The notes below the pieces were generated by a model, which saw nothing but the letters and a program-made list of their open reading frames with translations, made no database searches and was not told the DNA's origin. A stretch of DNA of 64,000 nucleotides from Burkholderia pseudomultivorans (lineage in GTDB: Bacteria > Pseudomonadota > Gammaproteobacteria > Burkholderiales > Burkholderiaceae): NCBI RefSeq assembly GCF_902499075.1, contig NZ_CABVPP010000034.1:1-64000 (forward strand). The letters are read 5' to 3'. Made by a program: the position numbers and the translations under genes. Positions 17,383 to 27,992 of this stretch are shown in pieces (position 1 is the stretch's first letter; every line of letters starts with the position of its first letter).

Positions 17383-18279
17383 ATGTCTCTGTTCTCGTTA
17401 CTGGGTGCGCTGGAGATCGGCCTGATCTTCAGTCTCGTCGCGCTCGGGGTGCTGATCTCGTTCCGCATCCTCAATTTCCCCGACCTCACCGTCGACGGCA
17501 GCTTTCCGCTCGGCGGCGCCGTCGCCGCGACGCTGATCTCGGCCGGCTACGACCCGTTCACTTCGACCTGTCTCGCGATCGTCGCGGGCGCGCTGGCCGG
17601 CTTCGTCACGGGCTGGCTCAACGTGCGCCTGAAGATCATGGATCTGCTCGCCAGCATCCTGATGATGATCGCGCTCTATTCGGTGAACCTGCGGATCATG
17701 GGCCGGCCGAACGTGCCGCTGATCACCGAGCCGACGATCTTCACCGTGCTGCAGCCCGACTGGCTGCCCGACTACGTGCTGCGTCCGGCGCTGCTCGCGA
17801 TCGTCGTGGTGGTCGCGAAGCTCGGCCTCGACTGGTTCTTCTCGTCGCAGCTCGGCCTCGCGATGCGCGCGACCGGCGCGAACCCGCGGATGGCGCGCGC
17901 GCAGGGCATCGCGACCGGCCGCGCGACGCTCGCCGGGATGGCGCTGTCGAATGCGCTGGTCGCGCTCGCCGGCGCGCTGTTCGCGCAGACGCAGGGCGGC
18001 GCCGACATCTCGATGGGGATCGGCACGATCGTGATCGGGCTGGCCGCCGTGATCATCGGCGAGACGCTGCTGCCCGCGCGCCGGCTCGTGCTGACGACGC
18101 TCGCCGTCGTGATCGGCGCGATCGTCTATCGCTTCTTCATCGCGCTCGCGCTGAACAGCGAATTCATCGGCCTGAAGGCGCAGGACCTGAACCTCGTGAC
18201 GGCCGCGCTCGTCACGATCGCGCTGGTGCTGCCGGCGACGCGCAAGAAGCTGTTCGCGCGCAAGAACGGAGGGGCATGA
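17383..18279 (+). CDS. ABC transporter permease, TrpY-like (COG4120)
   Basis: This 298-residue protein has about eight or nine membrane helices. Family features are SFRILNFPDLTVDGSFPLGGAV at the start and AMRATGANPRMARAQGI, the cytoplasmic coupling region, near residue 165-180. It belongs to the branched-chain-like permease superfamily and works with the binding protein before it and the ATPase two bases after it. Confidence 0.87.
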   Translation: MSLFSLLGALEIGLIFSLVALGVLISFRILNFPDLTVDGSFPLGGAVAATLISAGYDPFTSTCLAIVAGALAGFVTGWLNVRLKIMDLLASILMMIALYSVNLRIMGRPNVPLITEPTIFTVLQPDWLPDYVLRPALLAIVVVVAKLGLDWFFSSQLGLAMRATGANPRMARAQGIATGRATLAGMALSNALVALAGALFAQTQGGADISMGIGTIVIGLAAVIIGETLLPARRLVLTTLAVVIGAIVYRFFIALALNSEFIGLKAQDLNLVTAALVTIALVLPATRKKLFARKNGGA

Positions 18280-18280
18280 C

Positions 18281-19075
18281 ATGCTGTCCGCACAAGACCT
18301 GAAACTCACGTTCAATCCCGGCACGCCGATCGAGACGCGCGCGCTGCGCGGGCTGTCGCTCGAGATCCCCGACGGCCAGTTCGTCGCGGTGATCGGCTCG
18401 AACGGCGCCGGCAAGTCGACCTTCCTCAATGCGGTCAGCGGCGACCAGCCGGTCGATGCGGGGCGCATCACGATCGACGGCACGGACGTCACGCGCAAGG
18501 CCGCGTGGGATCGCGCGCACCTCGTCGCGCGCGTGTTCCAGGATCCGATGGCCGGCACCTGCGAGGCGCTGACGATCGAGGAGAACATGGCGCTCGCGAT
18601 GGCGCGCGGCGTGCGGCGCGGTTTCGGGGCCGCGCTCGATCGCCTGTCGCGCGAGCTGTTCCGCGACAAGCTGCGGCTGCTGAACCTCGGCCTCGAGAAC
18701 CGGCTGACCGACCGCATCGGGCTGCTGTCGGGCGGCCAGCGGCAGGCCGTGAGCCTGCTGATGGCGTCGCTGCGGCCGTCGCGGATCCTGTTGCTCGACG
18801 AGCACACGGCCGCGCTCGACCCGAAGACGGCCGCGTTCGTGCTGGAGCTGACCGCGCGCATCGTCGCCGAGAGCAAGCTGACGACGATGATGGTCACGCA
18901 CAGCATGCGACAGGCGCTCGACTACGGCGACCGCACGGTGATGCTGCACCAGGGGCAGGTCGTGCTCGACGTGTCGGGCGACGCGCGCAAGGGGCTCGAC
19001 GTGCCGGACCTGTTGCAGATGTTCGAGAAGGTGCGGCACGAGCAGCTCGACGACGACGCGCTGCTGCTCGGCTGA
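18281..19075 (+). CDS. ABC transporter ATP-binding protein, TrpZ-like (COG1101)
   Basis: This 264-residue ATPase has Walker A (GSNGAGKST, residues 40-48), the Q-loop RVFQDPMAG, signature LSGGQRQAV, and Walker B ILLLDEHTAALDP, where His replaces the usual Pro after DE, as in COG1101 proteins. The switch His is in MMVTHSM. It starts two bases after the permease stop. Confidence 0.9.
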   Translation: MLSAQDLKLTFNPGTPIETRALRGLSLEIPDGQFVAVIGSNGAGKSTFLNAVSGDQPVDAGRITIDGTDVTRKAAWDRAHLVARVFQDPMAGTCEALTIEENMALAMARGVRRGFGAALDRLSRELFRDKLRLLNLGLENRLTDRIGLLSGGQRQAVSLLMASLRPSRILLLDEHTAALDPKTAAFVLELTARIVAESKLTTMMVTHSMRQALDYGDRTVMLHQGQVVLDVSGDARKGLDVPDLLQMFEKVRHEQLDDDALLLG

Positions 19076-19100
19076 TCGATTGATCGGCTGCCCCGGATGA

Positions 19101-19153
19101 ACGGGCCGCCCGGCCGGTGCGAACAGATTTCGCCGGCCAGGGCGGCCCGTTTT
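19101..19153 (+). terminator. Rho-independent terminator after ABC importer
   Basis: ACGGGCCGCC (19101-19110) pairs with GGCGGCCCGT (19141-19150), with an inner GGCCGG/CCGGCC helix, and the stem is followed by TTT within the final TTTT. Confidence 0.8.
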
Positions 19154-19310
19154 GCATCGAGGGGCGCCGGCGAGAGGCCGTCGCTCGCGCGACCGTGCTG
19201 TGCGAGCGATTCGGTGCGGCGATTGGGCCGCATGTCGCGCCCATGCCGATGCCGGCGCGGGCGGCCGAGCCGCGCCGATCGACGGATTGCCTGTCCCTTT
19301 TTGTTGGGGC

Positions 19311-19340
19311 CTGACAGCGTCCGTGGCGATCCTCTATACT
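19311..19340 (+). promoter_or_regulatory. Promoter of imuA-imuB-dnaE2
   Basis: CTGACA (19311-19316), 18 bases and TATACT (19335-19340) form a near-consensus sigma-70 promoter. The LexA box begins inside the -10, so bound LexA would block it. Confidence 0.75.
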
Positions 19341-19356
19341 GTATATCCATACAGCA
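19337..19356 (+). promoter_or_regulatory. LexA (SOS) box
   Basis: The core CTGTATATCCATACAG (19339-19354) matches the CTG-N10-CAG SOS box, with flanking TA and CA. It lies ten bases before the imuA start and overlaps the promoter, so DNA damage should induce the cassette. Confidence 0.92.
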
Positions 19357-19365
19357 TCGAGTCGC

Positions 19366-20076
19366 ATGATGTCCGCCTCATCCCTGTCCCCGGAATCCCT
19401 TCATCCGTCGCTGTGGCGCGGTTCTCAGCTTGCGCGCGGCGGTCCGCGCACGATCGACACGGGCTTCGCGTCGCTGTCCGCCGAGCTGCCGGGCGGCGGC
19501 TGGCCGGTGGGCAGTCTCGTCGAACTGCTGGCTGCGCAGCCGGGCTGCGGCGAAATGCGCCTGCTCGCGCCGGCGCTCGCGCACGCCGTCAGCGCGCGGC
19601 GGCCGCTGGCGCTCGTCGCGCCGCCGCAGTCGCCGCATGCGAGCGCGCTCGCCAGTCTCGGTGTGCCGGCCGACGCGCTGCTGTGGCTGCGCGCCGGCAG
19701 CCGCACGGATGCGTTGTGGGCCGCCGAGCAGGCGCTCCGCACCGGCTGCTGCGGCGCGCTGCTGCTGTGGCAGGACGCGCGCCCCGACGCGCTGCGACGC
19801 CTGCATCTCGCGGCCGCGCGCACCGGCGATACGCTGTTCGTGATGCTGCGCCCGCTGCCGGCCGCGCGGCAGCCGTCGCCCGCGGTGCTGCGCGTCGCGC
19901 TGTATCCGGTGCCGGGCGGCGTGTCGCTCGACATCGTCAAGCGGCGCGGGCCCGCGCGCAGCGAGCCGCTCGAACTCGACCTGCCATCGCCCATCGTGGA
20001 GAGCCGCTATGCGCGTCTTGCTCGGCATCCATCTGCCGCGCCTGCCGCTCGACGTGTGCGCCCCGCCGCCGTCTGA
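19366..20076 (+). CDS. imuA: ImuA, RecA-like partner of translesion mutasome
   Basis: This 236-residue protein is the first gene of the SOS mutagenesis cassette. It shows the RecA/SulA-like core of ImuA (TGFASLSAELPGGGWPVGSLVELL at residues 26-49, then LLLWQDARPDALRRLHLAA), with no intact Walker A. ImuA is thought to aid ImuB and DnaE2 at stalled forks. ATG 19366 or the adjacent ATG 19369 can start it. Its 3' end overlaps imuB by 68 bases. Confidence 0.9.
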   Translation: MMSASSLSPESLHPSLWRGSQLARGGPRTIDTGFASLSAELPGGGWPVGSLVELLAAQPGCGEMRLLAPALAHAVSARRPLALVAPPQSPHASALASLGVPADALLWLRAGSRTDALWAAEQALRTGCCGALLLWQDARPDALRRLHLAAARTGDTLFVMLRPLPAARQPSPAVLRVALYPVPGGVSLDIVKRRGPARSEPLELDLPSPIVESRYARLARHPSAAPAARRVRPAAV

Positions 20077-21496
20077 CGACGGCGCGGCCGACGCCGGCTG
20101 CGCGGTGCTCGAGCAGGGCGCCGTGCTGATCGCCGACGCGGCCGCGCGCCGGCAGGGCGTGCGCGCGGGCATGAAGCGCGGCGGCGTGCTGACGCTCGCG
20201 CCCGACACGCGATTGGTCGAACGCGACCCGGCGCGCGAGGCCGATGCGCTGCGCGCGGTCGCGCTCGCGCTGCTGCGTTTTTCGCCCTGCGTCGCGCTGG
20301 GCGACGAAGCCACGCTGATCGTCGATGTCGGTCCGAGCCTGCGCCTGTTCGGCGGGCTGCCGTCGCTGTGCCGGCAGGTGCGCGCAACGCTCGCGGCGCT
20401 CGGTTATGCGATGCGGCTGTCTACCGCGCCGACCGGCGGCGGCGCGTGGCTGCTGGCGCGCGTGTCGGCGCGGGCGCGCATCCGGCGCCGGGTGGCCGCC
20501 CATGCGTCGCTGGTCCGCGCGCTCGACGGCCTGCCGTGCGTGCTGCTGCCCGAGGCGCGTCCGTATGCGGGCTGGTTCGACGGCCTCGGCTGCCGCACGC
20601 TCGCCGATCTGCGCGGCCTGCCGCGCGCGGGGCTGCAGCGCCGTTGCGGCCCCGCGCTGCTGGCCGCGCTCGATCGCGCGTATGGCGACGCGGTCGAGCC
20701 GCTGGCATGGATGGCGGTGCCGCCGGTGTTCGACGTGCGGCTCGAACTGGCGGAGCGCGTCGACTATGCGGAGGCCGTGCTGTTCGCCGCGCGGCGGCTC
20801 GTCGTGCAGTTGTGCGGCTGGCTGGCCGCGCGGCAGTTGTCGCTGGCCGCGATGACGTTCGATCTCGAACACGAGCGCGGCCGCCAGGCCGTGCCGCCGA
20901 CGCCGCTCGAACTCGCGTTCGCTGCGCCCGTGCGCGACGAGGCGCATTTCATGCGGCTGCTCGGCGAACGGCTTGCGCGGGTCGAATTGCCGGCCGCGGT
21001 GATCGCGGTGCGCCTGAAGGCCACGCGTGTCGAATCGGTCGCGCCGCCGGCCGACGACCTGTTTCCCGAGCCGGGCGGCACGAAGGAGACGCGCGCGCGG
21101 CTGCTCGAACTGCTGGTCGCGCGGCTCGGCGCGGAGAACGTGCTGCGCGCGGCGCCGCTGGCCGATCACCGGCCCGAGGTGGCGAACCGCTGGGTGTCGC
21201 TCGATGCGCAGGCCGGCAAGCCGGCGGGCGCGCCGCCGGCAGTGCCGCCGCGTCCTGCGTGGTTGCTGGCGGAGCCGCTGCCGCTGCTGATGCGCGAGAA
21301 CCGGCCAGTGTTCCGTACGCCGCTGAGGATGATGTCGTCGCCCGAGCGGATCGAGGCGGGGTGGTTCGACGGTCAGCACGTGGCGCGCGATTACTGCGTG
21401 GCGCAGGACGAGGAGGGCGCGTGCTACTGGATATTCAAGGAACGCATGAGCAGCCAGGCGGACCCGCACTGGTTTCTGCACGGCCTGTTCGGGTGA
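20009..21496 (+). CDS. imuB: ImuB, catalytically inactive Y-family polymerase homologue
   Basis: This 495-residue protein is a Y-family DNA polymerase relative. The N-terminal region (LLGIHLPRLPLDV) lacks the metal-binding Asp of active enzymes, as expected of ImuB, which acts as an adaptor between DnaE2, ImuA and the beta clamp. The helix-hairpin-helix region (GLGCRTLADLRGLPRAGL) and the C-terminal segment (WFDGQHVARDYCVAQDEEGACYWIFKE) are typical. It starts inside imuA and ends six bases before dnaE2, so the three are co-translated. Confidence 0.93.
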   Translation: MRVLLGIHLPRLPLDVCAPPPSDDGAADAGCAVLEQGAVLIADAAARRQGVRAGMKRGGVLTLAPDTRLVERDPAREADALRAVALALLRFSPCVALGDEATLIVDVGPSLRLFGGLPSLCRQVRATLAALGYAMRLSTAPTGGGAWLLARVSARARIRRRVAAHASLVRALDGLPCVLLPEARPYAGWFDGLGCRTLADLRGLPRAGLQRRCGPALLAALDRAYGDAVEPLAWMAVPPVFDVRLELAERVDYAEAVLFAARRLVVQLCGWLAARQLSLAAMTFDLEHERGRQAVPPTPLELAFAAPVRDEAHFMRLLGERLARVELPAAVIAVRLKATRVESVAPPADDLFPEPGGTKETRARLLELLVARLGAENVLRAAPLADHRPEVANRWVSLDAQAGKPAGAPPAVPPRPAWLLAEPLPLLMRENRPVFRTPLRMMSSPERIEAGWFDGQHVARDYCVAQDEEGACYWIFKERMSSQADPHWFLHGLFG

Positions 21497-21502
21497 GCGG
21501 CG

Positions 21503-24718
<3,216 letters not shown>

Positions 24719-24938
24719 GAGCCGAGCGTGGCGCCGCCCGGAATGCAGACCAGTCGGCTCAACTGGTTCTATTCCGGTCTTGTTTCCCGCCAGGAAATTC
24801 CCATCGGCGTCTCGTCGAAGTTGTCCCCTTGCATACCAATCCGGGTAAATCCCTATCCTGCCCTGCATTGTAAACAAAGGCTTTTCCGGCACTAAACCGC
24901 TTGCCTGGCAAGGCTTTCGGCGATTTTCGCAGTGCTAG

Positions 24939-24958
24939 TACCAGTTCGTTGACTGGTA
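24939..24958 (+). promoter_or_regulatory. GntR-type palindromic operator
   Basis: TACCAGT (24939-24945) and ACTGGTA (24952-24958) are perfect inverted arms around six bases. ACTGGT/ACCAGT half-sites resemble those of HutC-subfamily GntR regulators of amino-sugar genes (DasR/NagR type). The right arm overlaps the -35 of the promoter, so binding should repress, probably by the regulator encoded just downstream. Confidence 0.8.
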
Positions 24959-24976
24959 TTATGGTGGTTATATAAT
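24949..24976 (+). promoter_or_regulatory. Sigma-70 promoter of nag operon
   Basis: TTGACT (24949-24954), a 16-base spacer and perfect TATAAT (24971-24976). Transcription would start about 40 bases before nagR. Confidence 0.85.
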
Positions 24977-25024
24977 GCGTTCACTTTCGACGGCCCGCGG
25001 TCGTCGTCCGACACCCGGAGGCAC

Positions 25025-25759
25025 ATGGAAACCGGCTGGTCCGAACTGGCGCCCGATCCGCTCAGCGATACGCCGCTCTATCTGCAGCTCGCCCGCAAGC
25101 TGGCCGGCGCGATTCACGGCGGCGCGTGGCGCGCCGGCGAGGCGCTGCCGTCGGAGCGGCTGCTGTCGGCGTCGGTCGGCGTGTCGCGGATCACGGCCCG
25201 GCGCGCGCTCGCGCTGCTGGCCGAGCAGGGACTGATCAAGCGGGCGCGCGGCGCGGGCAGCTTCATCACGCCGCGCGTCGCCGATCCGCTGTCGCGGCTG
25301 GTCGGCTTCACCGCGAAGATGCGGCAGCGCGGCTTCACGCCCGATTCGGTGTGGCTGTCGCGCCGGCTGCGCCCCGCGAGCCGCGACGAGCTCGTGCATC
25401 TCGGCCTTGCGCCCGGCGCGACGGTCGCGCGGCTCGAACGGCTGCGCCGCGCGGACGGGATCGTGATGGCCGTCGAGCATTCGACGCTGCCGGCCGCGGT
25501 GGTGCCCGACCCGCAGGCGCTCGGCGCGTCGCTGTACGAATACCTCGAGGCGCGCGGCATGAACGTGGTGCGCGCGCTGCAGCACTTTCGCGCGGTGAAC
25601 GCGACGCGCGAAATCGCGAAATGGATGGCGGTAAAGCCGGGCGCGGCGCTGCTGGTGATCACGCGCATCGGCTACGGCGCCGATCAGCGCGCGATCGAAG
25701 TCAGCGAAACGTATTGCCGCGACGACTATTACGACTTCGTCGCCGAACTGAAACGCTGA
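25025..25759 (+). CDS. nagR: GntR/HutC family regulator of GlcNAc use
   Basis: This 244-residue regulator has an N-terminal winged helix (PLYLQLARKLAGAIHGG, then LPSERLLSASVGVSRITARRAL, residues 40-62) and a C-terminal UTRA ligand domain (ARLERLRRADG, VEHSTLPA, YEYLEARG, ISETYCRDDYYDFVAELKR-type end). HutC members that sit in nag operons sense glucosamine-6-phosphate or GlcNAc-6-phosphate. Its own promoter carries the palindromic operator, so autoregulation is likely. The symbol follows the operon context. Confidence 0.85.
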   Translation: METGWSELAPDPLSDTPLYLQLARKLAGAIHGGAWRAGEALPSERLLSASVGVSRITARRALALLAEQGLIKRARGAGSFITPRVADPLSRLVGFTAKMRQRGFTPDSVWLSRRLRPASRDELVHLGLAPGATVARLERLRRADGIVMAVEHSTLPAAVVPDPQALGASLYEYLEARGMNVVRALQHFRAVNATREIAKWMAVKPGAALLVITRIGYGADQRAIEVSETYCRDDYYDFVAELKR

Positions 25760-25849
25760 CGCGCGAGACTGCCCGCGCGCGACAGGCGCGAAACGAATTT
25801 GCACATCACGACGCGAACGCTCGCGTCACCAGATCACCAAGAGAATGTC

Positions 25850-26953
25850 ATGCTGACTGGAAACATCCTGACCCCCGACGGCTGGATTCACGGTTCGCTC
25901 GATAGCGAGAACGGCCGCATCACGCGGCTCGACGGCACGCCTGCCGATCCCGCGAAGAACGACGCGCCCTACATCCTGCCCGGCTTCATCGACCTGCACG
26001 TGCACGGCGGCGGCGGCGCCGACGTGATGGAAGGCGGCGACGCGATCGAGACGATCGCGCGCACGCACGCGCAGTACGGCACGACCAGCCTGCTTGCGAC
26101 CACGATGACCGCGCCGCGCGACGAGCTGATGAACGTCGTCGCGAACCTCGGCCTCGTCGCGCGCACCCGCACGCCGGGTGGCGCGCGCGTGCTCGGCGTG
26201 CATCTCGAAGGCCCGTACATCAATCCGGGCAAGCTCGGCGCGCAGCCCGACGCGGCCGTGTCGGCGGTGCTCGACGAAGTGCTGAAGTACCTGTCGATCG
26301 CGCCGATCCGCGTCGTCACGCTCGCGCCGGAAATCGCCGGCCACATCGAGATCATCGGCGAGATGGCCGCGCGCGGCGTGCGCGTGCAGCTCGGCCACTC
26401 GCTCGCGACCTACGACGACGCGGTTGCCGCGCTCAAGCACGGCGCCTGCGGCTTCACGCACCTGTTCAACGCGATGTCGCCGCTGCATCACCGCAACCCG
26501 GGCCTCGTCGGCGCAGCGCTCGCGCATGCCGAATACGCGGAAATCATTCCCGATCTGCTGCACGTCCATCCGGGCGCGATTCGTGCTGCGCTGCGCGCGA
26601 TCCCGCGCCTGTACGTCGTGACCGACAGCACGTCCGCCACCGGCATGCCCGACGGCGAATACCGGCTCGGCAGCCAGCACGTGACGAAGTGCCTCGGCGG
26701 CGTGCGGCTCGCCGACGGCACGCTCGCCGGCAGCACGCTGACGATGGACCAGGCGCTGCGCAACCTCGTGTCGCTCGGCCTGCCGATCGCCGACGTATCG
26801 AACCGGATGTCGCGCTACGCAGCCGACTACCTCGGCATTGCCGATCGCGGTCGCGTCGAGCGCGGCGCATGGGCCGACCTCGTCGTGTTCGATCGCGACC
26901 TGAACCTCACCGCGACCTACGTCGAAGGAGAATCGATTGTCGAATATGCTTAA
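25850..26953 (+). CDS. nagA: N-acetylglucosamine-6-phosphate deacetylase
   Basis: NagA removes acetate from GlcNAc-6-phosphate in the cytoplasm. This 367-residue amidohydrolase shows the metal motif LPGFIDLHVHGGGG (near residue 48), LGVHLEGPYINPGKLGAQ, LGHSLATYDDA, FTHLFNAMSPLHHRNPG and the catalytic Asp region VTDSTSATGMPDGEY. ATG 25850 is chosen; an upstream in-frame start at 25799 would add 17 unlike residues. The next gene begins within its last codons. Confidence 0.95.
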   Translation: MLTGNILTPDGWIHGSLDSENGRITRLDGTPADPAKNDAPYILPGFIDLHVHGGGGADVMEGGDAIETIARTHAQYGTTSLLATTMTAPRDELMNVVANLGLVARTRTPGGARVLGVHLEGPYINPGKLGAQPDAAVSAVLDEVLKYLSIAPIRVVTLAPEIAGHIEIIGEMAARGVRVQLGHSLATYDDAVAALKHGACGFTHLFNAMSPLHHRNPGLVGAALAHAEYAEIIPDLLHVHPGAIRAALRAIPRLYVVTDSTSATGMPDGEYRLGSQHVTKCLGGVRLADGTLAGSTLTMDQALRNLVSLGLPIADVSNRMSRYAADYLGIADRGRVERGAWADLVVFDRDLNLTATYVEGESIVEYA

Positions 26954-27953
26954 CGAAGCGCGCGAGTCCGCCCGCGTCGTCGCCGCCCAGCTCGCCGATA
27001 CCGCGCGCGTCGAAGCGCTCGCCGGCCAGTTGCTCGATCATCCGCCGGCCGTCGCGCTGACGGTCGCGCGCGGCAGCTCCGATCACGCCGCGAGCTATTT
27101 CGCGAGCCTGACGATGAGCCGCCTCGGCGTGCCCGTCGCGTCGCTGCCGATGTCGGTCGCGACGCTGCAGCAGGCGCCGCTGAAGGTGCAGGACCAGCTC
27201 GCGATCGCGTTTTCCCAGTCGGGCCAGAGCCCCGATCTCGTCAACACGATGGCCGCGCTGCGCGAAGCCGGTGCGCGCACCGTCGCCGCCGTGAACGTGC
27301 TGCCGTCGCCGCTCGCCGACGCGTGCGAGCACCAGCTGCCGCTGCTGGCCGGCCCCGAGCTGTCGGTCGCCGCGACCAAGAGCTATATCGCGATGCTGTC
27401 GTTGTCCGCGCAGATCGTCGCGTTCTGGCAGCGCGACGCGGCGCTGATGACGGCCCTGCGCGGGCTGCCCGACGTGCTCGAGCAGGCCGGCGCGCTCGAC
27501 TGGTCGCCCGCCGTCGCCGCGCTGGCCGGCGTCGAGCGGATGATCGTGATCGGCCGCGGCCTGGGCCTCGCGATCGCGCAGGAAGCCGCGCTGAAGCTGA
27601 AGGAAACCTCCGGGATCCAGGCCGAGGCGTTCTCGAGCGCAGAAGTGCGTCACGGCCCGATGGAGCTGATCGACCGCGACTACCCGCTGCTCGTGTTCGC
27701 GCCGCCGGGGCCCGAGCAGTCCGGCCTGCTGCAGCTCGCCGCCGACATGCGCGCACGCGGCGCCGCCGTGCTGCTCGCGGCGCCGGCCGGCACGCCGGGC
27801 GCGAGCTTGCCGCTCGCATCGTCCGCTCATTCGGCGCTCGACCCGATCGCCGCCATTCTTTCGTTCTACGTGATGGCGGCGGATCTCGCCGTCGCGCGCG
27901 GCCGCAATCCCGACACGCCGCGCCACCTGAACAAAGTCACCGAAACGCACTGA
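26937..27953 (+). CDS. SIS-domain glucosamine-6-phosphate deaminase (GlmS-like, NagB-II type)
   Basis: This 338-residue protein has two SIS domains like the isomerase half of GlmS and no glutaminase domain: ARGSSDHAASYFASL, AFSQSGQSPDLVNTM near residue 84, GRGLGLAIAQEAALKLKET, and AEVRHGPMELI. In nag operons without classical nagB this type turns glucosamine-6-phosphate into fructose-6-phosphate and ammonia. TTG 26937 is the likely start: AAGGAG lies six bases upstream, while ATG 26946 is too far. It overlaps nagA by 17 bases. Confidence 0.88.
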   Translation: MSNMLNEARESARVVAAQLADTARVEALAGQLLDHPPAVALTVARGSSDHAASYFASLTMSRLGVPVASLPMSVATLQQAPLKVQDQLAIAFSQSGQSPDLVNTMAALREAGARTVAAVNVLPSPLADACEHQLPLLAGPELSVAATKSYIAMLSLSAQIVAFWQRDAALMTALRGLPDVLEQAGALDWSPAVAALAGVERMIVIGRGLGLAIAQEAALKLKETSGIQAEAFSSAEVRHGPMELIDRDYPLLVFAPPGPEQSGLLQLAADMRARGAAVLLAAPAGTPGASLPLASSAHSALDPIAAILSFYVMAADLAVARGRNPDTPRHLNKVTETH

Positions 27954-27992
27954 TAGCCGAGACCGCCGATGAGACGCGCCGAGGAGTCCCAG

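Larger units (their letters stand above)
24719..25024. other. Intergenic region before nagR, lower GC
   Basis: These 306 bases are clearly less GC-rich than the flanking genes. The last 90 bases hold the nag promoter and operator; the first 200 show no gene, no convincing terminator for dnaE2 and no repeat. Confidence 0.7.
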
